NCBI GenBank assembly: GCA_946482335.1
Contig: CAMLRG010000056.1
Span: 1-29,369 of the forward strand
Length of the DNA: 29,369 bases
Direction: 5' to 3'
Origin: an uncultured Duganella sp.
GTDB taxonomy: Bacteria; Pseudomonadota; Gammaproteobacteria; Burkholderiales; Burkholderiaceae
Within the stretch, counting starts at the first letter, position 1; each line of letters begins with the position of its first letter. A program made the position numbers and the translations under genes. Shown piece after piece: positions 15,255 to 22,522 of the stretch. The notes below the pieces were generated by a model. That model did no database searches, was not told where the DNA came from, and saw only the letters and a program-made list of their open reading frames with translations.

Positions 15255-16706
15255 CTATAGCCAGCGCAGGAAGGCGCCGATCACCGGCGCATTGGTGAGG
15301 TCGATCAGGAAACCGCCGGTGGGCGGCACGATGGTGGTCGCGCGTGGCGCCTTGCCGTGCTGTCTGGTGATGGCATCCATGGCGGCCACCGCGGTGGCGG
15401 TGGAGCCGATGCCGTAGCCGGCCAGGCCGGCGCTGGCGACGCTGGCTTCCTTGTCCTTGCCCAGCAGCGGGCAGACCACGAAGGCGGCGAAGGCCAGCGT
15501 CATCGCGGTGTTGACGGCCAGGATGGCGAGCATGGGGCCGGCAACGCCGGCCAGTTCAGCCAGGTTCAGCGGCGCCAGGGTGACGACCAGGAACAAGGGC
15601 AGCAGTACGGCGGCGATCTTGTTGATGACCTCGCCGCGCAGCCAGGTCCCTCCGGCGGCGTCGTGCATCGCACGCACGGCGAAGCCGAGCAGGAGGGCGC
15701 CCATGTAGGCAGGCAGGGACGCACCCATCCGGTCGAGGCCGAAGCTGATCCAGGCACCGGCTTTCACGCAGAACGCAACGAGCAGCAGGTGGCCCAGCGC
15801 GGGGCGTCCCTGCGCTGCCAGCGCCCGTACGTCTGCCAGGAAGTCCGCCACTACGGGGGACGTGGTCTGCGTCGCCGCATCGCTCGCACCGGCGGCACCG
15901 GGCGCACGAGCGGCACCGGCGGCATCAGCGGCAAGGGCGTCGCCAGGGCCGCCAGCAGCACGGCTGGCGCCAGCCGCATCGACGGCTTGGGGGAGGTGGG
16001 CGCTGTTGCGCGCAAACGTCGCGGCCTGTGCGTGGCGCATCGCTTTGCCAGCCGCGCTTGCGGCAGCAACGGCGGCGGAACGCGCATGGCGGCGCAGGAG
16101 CCAGACCCCGAGCGGGCCGGAAAGCAGGGCGCCGGCGACCAGGCCGAAGGTCGCGGCGGAGGCACCGATGGTCGCGGCCGCTGCCATCCCTGCCTGCTCG
16201 AAGCGCGATGAGAAGCCGAGCGCCGTGCCGTGCCCGCCCACCAGCGTCAGCGAACCGCACATCACGCCCAGCAAGGCCGGCGCGCCGAGTGCCGTGGCGA
16301 CCGCCACGCCGAGGGCATTCTGCGCTACCGCCAGCACGGTGGTCCCAAGCAGCAGCACCGCCAGCATGCGGCCGCCGCCGGCAAGCAGGCGCAGCGGCGC
16401 AGCCAGGCCGACGCAGGTAAAAAAGCCGATCAGCAAGGGCAGGTTGACATTCTTCGACGGCCGCGACAGCCACTCGGTTTCCGGCGTGACCAGCCAGGTC
16501 CACCAACCGGCGTCGACCTTGGTGGCAAACGCCAGCTCCACGCCCGCCGCCCGCAGCAGCAGGCTGGCCAGCGCAAACAGCAAACCGCCCACCACCGGCA
16601 CCGGAATGCTGAGCCGCGCCAGCAGCGGGACGTTGCGCAACACGAACTGCCCGAGCAACAGCAAGGGCCAGGCCAGCAGGAGTAGCAACCAGGGAGAGAG
16701 TGTCAT
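15255..16706 (-). CDS. GltS-type sodium/glutamate symporter
   Basis: 483 residues from the ATG at 16706 (MTLSPWLLLLLAWPLLLLG), the start that begins with the first membrane helix; earlier in-frame codons look non-coding. Two halves of about five helices each are seen, with VPVVGGLLFAL, the glycine-rich GSLTLVGGHGTALGF in the first half and GLAGYGIGSTATAVAAMDA in the second. These are the hallmark re-entrant regions of the ESS/GltS family, which imports glutamate with sodium. Odd is the connecting cytoplasmic loop: about 90 residues rich in Ala and Gly, with internal repeats, longer than I expect for the family. The last residues (PTGGFLIDLTNAPVIGAFL) are typical. Its stop lies two bases from the facing stop of the CsgG-like gene. 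Confidence 0.88.
   Translation of the reverse strand: MTLSPWLLLLLAWPLLLLGQFVLRNVPLLARLSIPVPVVGGLLFALASLLLRAAGVELAFATKVDAGWWTWLVTPETEWLSRPSKNVNLPLLIGFFTCVGLAAPLRLLAGGGRMLAVLLLGTTVLAVAQNALGVAVATALGAPALLGVMCGSLTLVGGHGTALGFSSRFEQAGMAAAATIGASAATFGLVAGALLSGPLGVWLLRRHARSAAVAAASAAGKAMRHAQAATFARNSAHLPQAVDAAGASRAAGGPGDALAADAAGAARAPGAAGASDAATQTTSPVVADFLADVRALAAQGRPALGHLLLVAFCVKAGAWISFGLDRMGASLPAYMGALLLGFAVRAMHDAAGGTWLRGEVINKIAAVLLPLFLVVTLAPLNLAELAGVAGPMLAILAVNTAMTLAFAAFVVCPLLGKDKEASVASAGLAGYGIGSTATAVAAMDAITRQHGKAPRATTIVPPTGGFLIDLTNAPVIGAFLRWL
15886..15924. repeat. Direct repeat within the Ala/Gly-rich loop of the symporter gene
   Basis: GCACCGGCGGCA occurs at 15886-15897 and again at 15913-15924, 27 bases apart (nine codons, in frame). 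It lies in the low-complexity part of the symporter's central loop, which suggests growth of the loop by slippage. Confidence 0.6.
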
Positions 16707-16793
16707 CCAGCCATATTGCTGAGATTGCAGGGCGCTGTCAAACGCGCGCTGCCGGGCCGGCCCCACCCGCATGGCATTGCCGCGCAAACGGCC

Positions 16794-16799
16794 TATAGT
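16794..16799 (+). promoter_or_regulatory. -10 element for the DUF1059 gene
   Basis: TATAGT matches five of six bases of the consensus and lies 29 bases before the ATG at 16829, with GAAGGGAGG as ribosome binding site between. No good -35 hexamer is present at the usual distance. Confidence 0.4.
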
Positions 16800-16828
16800 G
16801 TAAGTAGCTCTTCGGAAGGGAGGTTGCC

Positions 16829-17077
16829 ATGACCCGTAAATACATCGACTGCCGCGAATTCCCCAGCGACACCCATTGCAGTGTCGCGATTTCGGCAGAC
16901 AGCGACGAGGAATTGCTGGAGGTGGCCATCCAGCATGCGGTCTCGGTCCATAAACATGCGGACAGCCCTGAATTGCGCAGCGCCATCCGCGGCATGATCA
17001 AGGAGGGTATGCCGCCCGAGCATGTGCTGCCGCCAGGCGTGGGCGCGGGCGTGCCGGAAGGCGTGCGCACGCACTGA
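16829..17077 (+). CDS. Small DUF1059-family protein
   Basis: 82 residues, with a strong GGGAGG ribosome binding site before the ATG. The pattern fits DUF1059: an early YIDCREFP, an acidic helix (ADSDEELLEVAIQHAVSVHKH), and a second helix (SPELRSAIRGMIKEGM). It is slightly longer than the usual 55-65 residues because of a Pro/Gly-rich tail (PPGVGAGVPEGVRTH). Function is unknown in the family; there are no signal or membrane segments, so it is cytoplasmic. The two Cys near the N-terminus (in DCREF and HCSVA) are typical and could bind metal. It is divergent from the glutamate symporter and convergent with the next gene with a one-base gap. Confidence 0.8.
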   Translation: MTRKYIDCREFPSDTHCSVAISADSDEELLEVAIQHAVSVHKHADSPELRSAIRGMIKEGMPPEHVLPPGVGAGVPEGVRTH

Positions 17078-17078
17078 A

Positions 17079-18233
17079 CTAAGCCGCCCGCACCGCGGGC
17101 GGGGTATCGAGCAGGCGCACCAGTTCGCGTCCCAGCACGCGCAGGCGTGCCGTTTCGACCTGGCGCTTTTTGTAGGCATCGTGGCTGGCCGGGCCTTCCA
17201 GCGTCCGGCCATGGCTGGCCTTGTCCATCAGCTGGATCTCGTATTCGAAAAAGAAGCCGATATCGTAATCGGGGCCGCTGGCTGCCGGGTCGTCCGACGG
17301 CACATGGATCATCTTGCGCACCGTGACCTGGATGCTGTTGAAGCCCGCACCGCTGTGCGGGTTGTCGGCGCGCGTCTGCGGTGCGGAAATCGCCATCAGT
17401 TCCGCATCCATTTTCTCCAGCAGCGCAGCCGGATAGCCATCGGCCGCCTCCAGCAGGCAGCGGTAGCGGGTGAAGATTTGTTTGGCCGCCTCCATGTCCA
17501 GCAGGGTATTGCGGGTGCGCTGGGAATCCACATTGGTGACCGATATGAGGTGCGCGCGCTGCAAGGTGCGCAGGGCCAGCAGGCATTCGAAGCGGGTGTT
17601 GAACACCATCCGCACGCCGAGGTGGTCGAAGATGTCGGCCGCCAGGTAAGCCGCCTTTTGCAGCAGCTTGAGCAGGATGCTGGCCCGGCTCTTGTTGTTC
17701 TTGCGGTCGAAGTGCAGCAGCGGCAGGCAGACTTCGCCATCGCTCAGGTAGACCTGGCCGTCTTCCTCGCGGATCACTTCATCCAGGCTGGCGAACACTT
17801 GCTGGCGGATGGTGTTGAAGTAGCGTAGCTTGAGGTTGTTGTCGATGTAGAAGATGCCATGCATGACCTTCAGCACGGCGCACGACCACATGCGGCGCAT
17901 TTCGACCGGCCCGCTGCCATGCAGCGAAGCGAACACCAGCAAGTCCAGCGGGTCGTCCGGCCGCCGCACTTCGGCCGGGATCAGCGCCGCCTGCTCCGGC
18001 GTCAGGAAGGTGCTGCACACGAATTCGAGCGCTTCGCCATGGGCGCGCGCGATCACTTCGCGGGCATGCGGATTGTCGATGTCGAAACCGTATTCGCGCA
18101 CGAACTGGTGGGCGTCATGCTTGTTGCGCAAGGCCAGCCCGCCCAGGTCGATTGCCGACACGCCCGAGGCGATGGCATTCAGGTAGGTCCAGTTCAAGGA
18201 AAACTTGCCCTGGCACTTGAGTGAGGGGTGCAT
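17079..18233 (-). CDS. Conserved cytoplasmic protein of unknown function (TIGR04552/04562-like)
   Basis: 384 residues from the ATG at 18233 (MHPSLKCQGKFSLNW); further upstream the reading frame looks non-coding. No signal, membrane helix or known catalytic motif is visible. The N-terminal GVSAIDLGGLALRNKHDAHQ, the segment RMWSCAVLKVMHGIFYIDNN, and the pair RLRYF-type and FNTRFECLLALRTL remind me of the TIGR04552/TIGR04562 families. I state that from memory and cannot check it. The C-terminal third contains VTVRKMIHVP and YDIGFFFEYEIQLMDKASHG, which suggest a beta sheet with a family-typical end. Members have no assigned function. It is divergent from the DUF805 gene across 131 bases. Confidence 0.7.
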   Translation of the reverse strand: MHPSLKCQGKFSLNWTYLNAIASGVSAIDLGGLALRNKHDAHQFVREYGFDIDNPHAREVIARAHGEALEFVCSTFLTPEQAALIPAEVRRPDDPLDLLVFASLHGSGPVEMRRMWSCAVLKVMHGIFYIDNNLKLRYFNTIRQQVFASLDEVIREEDGQVYLSDGEVCLPLLHFDRKNNKSRASILLKLLQKAAYLAADIFDHLGVRMVFNTRFECLLALRTLQRAHLISVTNVDSQRTRNTLLDMEAAKQIFTRYRCLLEAADGYPAALLEKMDAELMAISAPQTRADNPHSGAGFNSIQVTVRKMIHVPSDDPAASGPDYDIGFFFEYEIQLMDKASHGRTLEGPASHDAYKKRQVETARLRVLGRELVRLLDTPPAVRAA

Positions 18234-18245
18234 GGGGAAAGTATC

Positions 18246-18266
18246 GCAGCCTGCGGTGTGGGCTGC
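18246..18266 (-). promoter_or_regulatory. Inverted repeat in the leader of the 17079-18233 gene
   Basis: GCAGCC (18246-18251) and GGCTGC (18261-18266) form a 6-base inverted repeat with a 9-base spacer, 13 bases upstream of the ATG at 18233. It may be an mRNA hairpin near the ribosome binding region or an operator. Nothing else supports a role. Confidence 0.25.
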
Positions 18267-18293
18267 AAGCCAGGTGTTGTAAGCAAATCGTGC

Positions 18294-18323
18294 TTGTGTA
18301 TTAGTAAAAAAATAATGTAAGAT
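18294..18323 (+). promoter_or_regulatory. Candidate promoter of the DUF805 gene
   Basis: TTGTGT (18294-18299) and TAAGAT (18318-18323) are 18 bases apart in a clearly AT-rich stretch, about 40 bases before the start codon. Each hexamer matches the sigma70 consensus at three or four of six bases. Confidence 0.35.
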
Positions 18324-18364
18324 TTTCTCGGTGGTAACTTTTAAAACGCTTAACAGGAGCAACC

Positions 18365-18916
18365 GTGACCAATCCCTATTCCATGCCGCAATCGGAACTG
18401 ACCGAACCGGCCAGCAACGAGACGTACATGCCCAAACTGTTTTCCCTGACCGGCCGTATCGGCCGCGTACGTTACCTGGCCTATGGCATTGGCGCCGGCC
18501 TGTTGATGCTGCCACTGGCCGTGCTGCTGATGGGGGTCGGCTTCCTGACCGGTGCCGCGGCCGGCCCCGATGCGGCAGCCGGCGGCGGCTTGCTTGGGGT
18601 CCTGCTGCTGTACGGCCTGTCGTTCGCGATCACGCTGGTGCTGGCGCGCCGGCGTCTGAACGATATGGGCAAGACCGGCTGGCTGGGGCTGCTGATGCTG
18701 GTGCCGCTGGTGAACGTGATCGTTGGCCTGTGGCTGCTGTTTGGCCCGGGCGATGCGCAGGCGAACGAATACGGCCCGGCGCCGGCCCCCAACACCACGG
18801 GCGTGCTGATCCTGGCGTGGGTGCTGCCCGTGATTTTCGTGCTGGGCATCATCGCGGCCATCGCGATCCCAGCCTACTCCGGCTACAGCGCGAAGGCCAA
18901 TGCCGAGCAACTGTAA
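18365..18916 (+). CDS. DUF805-family membrane protein with pilin-like C-terminal helix
   Basis: 183 residues. The start is GTG at 18365, supported by AGGAG five bases upstream; the next ATG (18383) has no such site. DUF805 features: LFSLTGRIGRVRYLAY (residues 25-40), a Gly-rich loop, LVLARRRLNDMGKTGWLGLL (91-110) and GLWLLFGPGDAQANEYGP (121-138). Three to four membrane helices are expected in the inner membrane. Unusual is an added last helix, residues 158-183, with GIIAAIAIPAYSGYSAKANA. This closely resembles the N-terminal helix of type IV pilins but sits at the C-terminus and lacks the prepilin cleavage motif. Function of the family is unknown. It is convergent with the DUF58 gene, 9 bases apart. 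Confidence 0.85.
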   Translation: MTNPYSMPQSELTEPASNETYMPKLFSLTGRIGRVRYLAYGIGAGLLMLPLAVLLMGVGFLTGAAAGPDAAAGGGLLGVLLLYGLSFAITLVLARRRLNDMGKTGWLGLLMLVPLVNVIVGLWLLFGPGDAQANEYGPAPAPNTTGVLILAWVLPVIFVLGIIAAIAIPAYSGYSAKANAEQL

Positions 18917-18925
18917 GGGCCGGGT

Positions 18926-20230
18926 TTACAGCGAACCGCTTTCCTTGATATCGAGGTAGCGGTTCAACAGCGCGCCGGCCAGTTGTTCCGGCGCGACGTC
19001 GACCAGGTGGCCGGCGCGCAAGCCCAGGCGGCGGATGGCTTCCTGCCGCTGTTGCAGGTAATGTTCGCTGGCGGCCAGGCGCAAGGCATCGTCGAAGCCG
19101 GCCACCGGCGCCGTGCTGGCGGCATCGAGCGCGTGCTCGCGCAGGCTGGCGCACAGCACCAGGTGGCGCGACGACAACAGGTCCACCGCCTGGCGCAGCG
19201 CCACGTCATCCTCATCGCGCACATTCGTCACCAGCACCACGAAGGCGCGCCGGCCCAGGCGGTTCAGCAGGTCGTTGGCGGCGCGCAGGTAGTCGGGCGC
19301 GGCTTCGCCGGGCTGCACATCGTAGACCCCGGCCAGCATGCGGTCCAGGCCGATGCGTCCCTTGGCCGGCGGCAGCCAGCGGCCATCCACCCCAAAGCTC
19401 ATCAAGCCTACCGCGTCGCCCTGTTTGCCGGCCACGAAGGCCAGCGTCAGCACGGCATAGAGCGCATGGTCGAAATGGCTGGTGTCGCCGTCGCGCGCCA
19501 GCATGCGGCGCCCGGTATCGAGCAGGAACACCACCTGCTGGTCGCGCTCGAGCTGGTATTCGCGGCTGATCGGCTTGCGGTGGCGCGCCGTCGCTTTCCA
19601 ATCGATGGAGCGCAGGCTGTCGCCGCGCCGGTATTCGCGCAGCTGCCGGAAGTCGGTGCCTTCGCCGCGCTGGCGCCTGACCAGCGAGCCGCTGGTGGGC
19701 GACTGGCGGTCGGTGGCACGCAGGGCCTGGCCCAGCAGGCGCGCCACGTCGGGGAACACTTTGGCCGTCTGCCGCGGGCCGATGCGGTGCGTGGCCTGCC
19801 ACAGCCCGAGCGGTCCGGCCACGCGCAGCCAGGGCACGCCAAACGCGCCGTCGCCGCGCTCCAGCGGGCGCACGCGGTAGGCCATGGTGGCAAACGCGCC
19901 CGGCGCCAGGCGCGTGGCGTGCGGCATGCCTTCCAGTTCCCAGGCGGCAGGGTAATCGTCGAATACGTCCAGCCGCAACGGGGCGGCGCCTTCGTTGTGC
20001 AGGGTCAGGCGCACCTCGTGCCAAGCGCCGACCGGCAGCACGCCGGCCATGCTGCGCTCGGCGCGCAGGGCGGGGCGGCGGCGCGCCAGCAGGGCGTCGG
20101 CAGCGGCGGTCAGCAGCAGGGCGCCGCCCAGCAGTTGCCACGGCGTTTGCAGCTGCGGCCACAGGCTGGCCGGCACGCCGAGAGCCGTCAGGCCCAGCAA
20201 GGCATGGAACAGGCGGCGCGTCGGTTTCAT
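18926..20230 (-). CDS. DUF58 protein (partner of MoxR ATPase)
   Basis: 434 residues; the ATG overlaps the MoxR stop by one base (TGATG). Residues about 8-50 give two membrane helices. A beta-sandwich region follows (VLPVGAWHEVRLTLHNEG). The DUF58 signature lies at 189-240: GEGTDFRQLREYRRGD, RSIDWKATARHRKP and VVFLLDTGRRM. The last part is a von Willebrand A fold whose metal site is degenerate: DTGRR where DxSxS is canonical, at Asp238. DUF58 proteins are almost always encoded next to MoxR AAA+ ATPases and are thought to be adaptors or clients. It is the last gene of the minus-strand operon; no terminator is visible before the convergent DUF805 gene. Confidence 0.9.
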   Translation of the reverse strand: MKPTRRLFHALLGLTALGVPASLWPQLQTPWQLLGGALLLTAAADALLARRRPALRAERSMAGVLPVGAWHEVRLTLHNEGAAPLRLDVFDDYPAAWELEGMPHATRLAPGAFATMAYRVRPLERGDGAFGVPWLRVAGPLGLWQATHRIGPRQTAKVFPDVARLLGQALRATDRQSPTSGSLVRRQRGEGTDFRQLREYRRGDSLRSIDWKATARHRKPISREYQLERDQQVVFLLDTGRRMLARDGDTSHFDHALYAVLTLAFVAGKQGDAVGLMSFGVDGRWLPPAKGRIGLDRMLAGVYDVQPGEAAPDYLRAANDLLNRLGRRAFVVLVTNVRDEDDVALRQAVDLLSSRHLVLCASLREHALDAASTAPVAGFDDALRLAASEHYLQQRQEAIRRLGLRAGHLVDVAPEQLAGALLNRYLDIKESGSL

Positions 20231-21234
20231 CAGTTGCGCGGCGCGGCGACGGAATCGATCAGGGCGGCCAGCACGTCGTCCGCGCCCAGGCCATCGAGTT
20301 CGCTTTCCGGCGACAGGGCGATGCGGTGGCGCAGCACTGGCAGGCTGGCGCGCTTGATGTCGTCCGGCGTGGCATAGTCGCGGCCCGCCATCAGCGCCAT
20401 GGCGCGCGCCAGGCGCACCAGGGCGATGCTGCCGCGCGGGCCCGAACCCACCGAGACGCCGGGCCACTCGCGCGTTGCGCGCACCATGCGCACGGCGTAA
20501 TGGGCGACCGCTTCGTCGACGCGGATGCGCGCCACCAGCTGCTGCAGGGCGAGCAGGGTTTCCGGCTTGATCAGGGTGCGCACCTGGGCCACGTCCAGCG
20601 CGTCGCCGACGCGTTCCTGGGTCACGGCCAGCAGCATCGCGGCTTCTTCCTGCAAGCTGGGGTAGGCGATGCGGGCCTTGATCAGGAAGCGGTCCAGCTG
20701 CGCTTCCGGCAGGGGGTAGGTGCCTTCGCTTTCCAGCGGGTTCTGGGTCGCCAGCACCATGAAGGGCGCGGCCAGCGTGTGCGCCTCGCCTTCGATGGTC
20801 ACCTGGTGCTCCTGCATCGCTTCCAGCAGGGCGGACTGGGTCTTGGCCGGTGCCCGGTTGATTTCGTCGGCCAGCAGCAGGTGGGTGAACACCGGGCCCT
20901 TGCGGATCGTGAAGTTCTGCTGCTTCTGGTCGAAGACGGCGTGGCCCATGACGTCGGCCGGCATCAGGTCGGGCGTGAACTGGATGCGCGAGAAGTCGCC
21001 GGCAAAGGTCTTGGCCAGCGCCTTGACCAGCAAGGTCTTGCCCAGGCCCGGCACGCCTTCGAGCAGCACGTGGCCGCCCGCCAGGCAGCAGGCCAGCACC
21101 TGCTCGACCACCGTCTGCTGGCCGACGATGGCGCGGCCGATTTCCTCGCGCAGGCGCTGCACGATGTCGATCGCCTGCGCCAGGCGGTCGGCCGGGATGG
21201 CATTGTTGCTCGGGATGGACATGCTATCGCTCAT
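20230..21234 (-). CDS. MoxR-family AAA+ ATPase
   Basis: 334 residues from the ATG at 21234, which overlaps the upstream gene by 11 bases. Walker A is GVPGLGKT at 60-67, Walker B is LLLADE at 119-124, followed by INRAPAKTQSALLEAMQE, sensor 1 in VLATQNPLESEGTYPLPEAQ, and the sensor 2 helix region near SGPRGSIALVRLARA. These place it firmly in MoxR (AAA_3). MoxR ATPases act as chaperones that assemble or activate metal- or VWA-containing proteins. Partners are probably the DUF58 protein just downstream and the membrane proteins upstream. It is cytoplasmic. All catalytic motifs are intact. Confidence 0.95.
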   Translation of the reverse strand: MSDSMSIPSNNAIPADRLAQAIDIVQRLREEIGRAIVGQQTVVEQVLACCLAGGHVLLEGVPGLGKTLLVKALAKTFAGDFSRIQFTPDLMPADVMGHAVFDQKQQNFTIRKGPVFTHLLLADEINRAPAKTQSALLEAMQEHQVTIEGEAHTLAAPFMVLATQNPLESEGTYPLPEAQLDRFLIKARIAYPSLQEEAAMLLAVTQERVGDALDVAQVRTLIKPETLLALQQLVARIRVDEAVAHYAVRMVRATREWPGVSVGSGPRGSIALVRLARAMALMAGRDYATPDDIKRASLPVLRHRIALSPESELDGLGADDVLAALIDSVAAPRN

Positions 21235-22522
21235 GGTGGGCTCGCAATTGTTGGAGTGTTGAGATTTGCCGCGTGAAATCGGCGGCGCGCGCCGCCGCCT
21301 TGCCGTGCAAGGCATCGTTGATGTGCGCCTCGGGCAGCCTGGTCAGGCGCGCCAGGCGCCGTGCGCGTTCATTGCCGGACAGCGCGTGCAATTCCGGCAG
21401 GCGGCGCAGCAACAAGGCCAGGGTGCGCTTGCGCACCGCTTCCAGCAGCAGCGCGCGGCCTTGCGGCAGCTTCCACAGCCAGCGTCCGCTCGCTTCGATG
21501 TGTTCGATCAGGGCGCGGCGCGCGCCGGCGGCGTCCGGCAGCAGGGGCCCGAAGCGGCGCGAAGCATTCCAGGCCCACAGCAGGAGCAGGGCGGCCAGGC
21601 CAAGCAGCACGGGCCGGCCATGCTGCCACAGCCAGGCGGCCCAGCTGACGGTTTCATTGTGCTGCACCAGCAGCACCGGTGCGTTGGGGCCCCCTTGCTC
21701 GGCCAGCAGTACCAGCAGTTCGCCGTGGTCGAACTGGCGCAGTGCGGCATTGTCGAAATAGCTCTCCACCGTGTCGGAGGCCACCATCGCCACCTTGCCG
21801 CGTCCTTCGGCAAACACTTGCACGGCCAGGCCCAGCGTATCGCCCCATAACGGCGGCGGCGCCGACTCATCGATGCGCTGCAAGGCGTCGGACAGGCGGC
21901 GCAATTCGATGGTATGGCCACTGCCCGGCGCGGCGAGGCACACCAGGTGGGCCGGCGGCGGCATATCCTTGCCGTCGTCGTCGGCTTGCTGGCCTTGCCG
22001 GATCCGTTCGGCGCGCTGTTTGGCCTGGATGGCACGGTGCCGTGCTTCCAGCGGATCCAGGCGGCAGGATTGGTCAATGTGGGCGCGGCCCGACATCGCA
22101 ATGCCAAAATGCTTGCCCAGCGGGTCGGCCAATTGCTCGCTGATGACTTCCGGCCGCGCCACCTCGTCGTCGCTGTTCTGCACCCAACCCGGCGTCATGA
22201 CCAGGGTGTTGCCGCGCCGGACCCAGTCCAGCAGCAGCCTGGCCTGGCGCTCGTCCGGCTGGCGCGCGTAAGGCGACAGCAGCAGCACGCCGTCCGGCAG
22301 CTTGTTCAGCAACTGGTAGTCCAGCATCGGTTCCACCCGCACCTGGTGGCCGCGCGCTTCCAGCAAACGGGTCGCTGCCAGCATCGGGTTCTTGCGCTGC
22401 GCCTCGGAAAAGTGCATCTGGCCGCGCCACACCTTGTGGAACAGCGTGTGCCACAACTCGTAGCCGGCGCCCGCCAGCAGCACCGCAAGGAGGGCAATGG
22501 CGATGGCGGTGTGCCGCTTCAT
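21224..22522 (-). CDS. DUF4350 membrane-anchored protein
   Basis: 432 residues from the ATG at 22522, overlapping the DUF4129 stop as ATGA. An N-terminal anchor (AIAIALLAVLLAGAGYELW) is followed by a periplasmic domain typical of DUF4350: SEAQRKNPMLAATRLLEARG, then PDGVLLLSPYARQPDERQ, LLDWVRRGNTLVMTPGW and a later GKVAMVASDTVESYFDNAAL. A second helix (RPVLLGLAALLLLWAWNASR, about residue 310) leads into a cytoplasmic tail with FGPLLPDAAGARRALIEHIEASGRWLW. The domain has a glutamine-amidotransferase-like fold in related proteins but no catalytic triad I can see. Function unknown; it is consistently found in MoxR/DUF58 clusters. Confidence 0.85.
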   Translation of the reverse strand: MKRHTAIAIALLAVLLAGAGYELWHTLFHKVWRGQMHFSEAQRKNPMLAATRLLEARGHQVRVEPMLDYQLLNKLPDGVLLLSPYARQPDERQARLLLDWVRRGNTLVMTPGWVQNSDDEVARPEVISEQLADPLGKHFGIAMSGRAHIDQSCRLDPLEARHRAIQAKQRAERIRQGQQADDDGKDMPPPAHLVCLAAPGSGHTIELRRLSDALQRIDESAPPPLWGDTLGLAVQVFAEGRGKVAMVASDTVESYFDNAALRQFDHGELLVLLAEQGGPNAPVLLVQHNETVSWAAWLWQHGRPVLLGLAALLLLWAWNASRRFGPLLPDAAGARRALIEHIEASGRWLWKLPQGRALLLEAVRKRTLALLLRRLPELHALSGNERARRLARLTRLPEAHINDALHGKAAARAADFTRQISTLQQLRAHHER

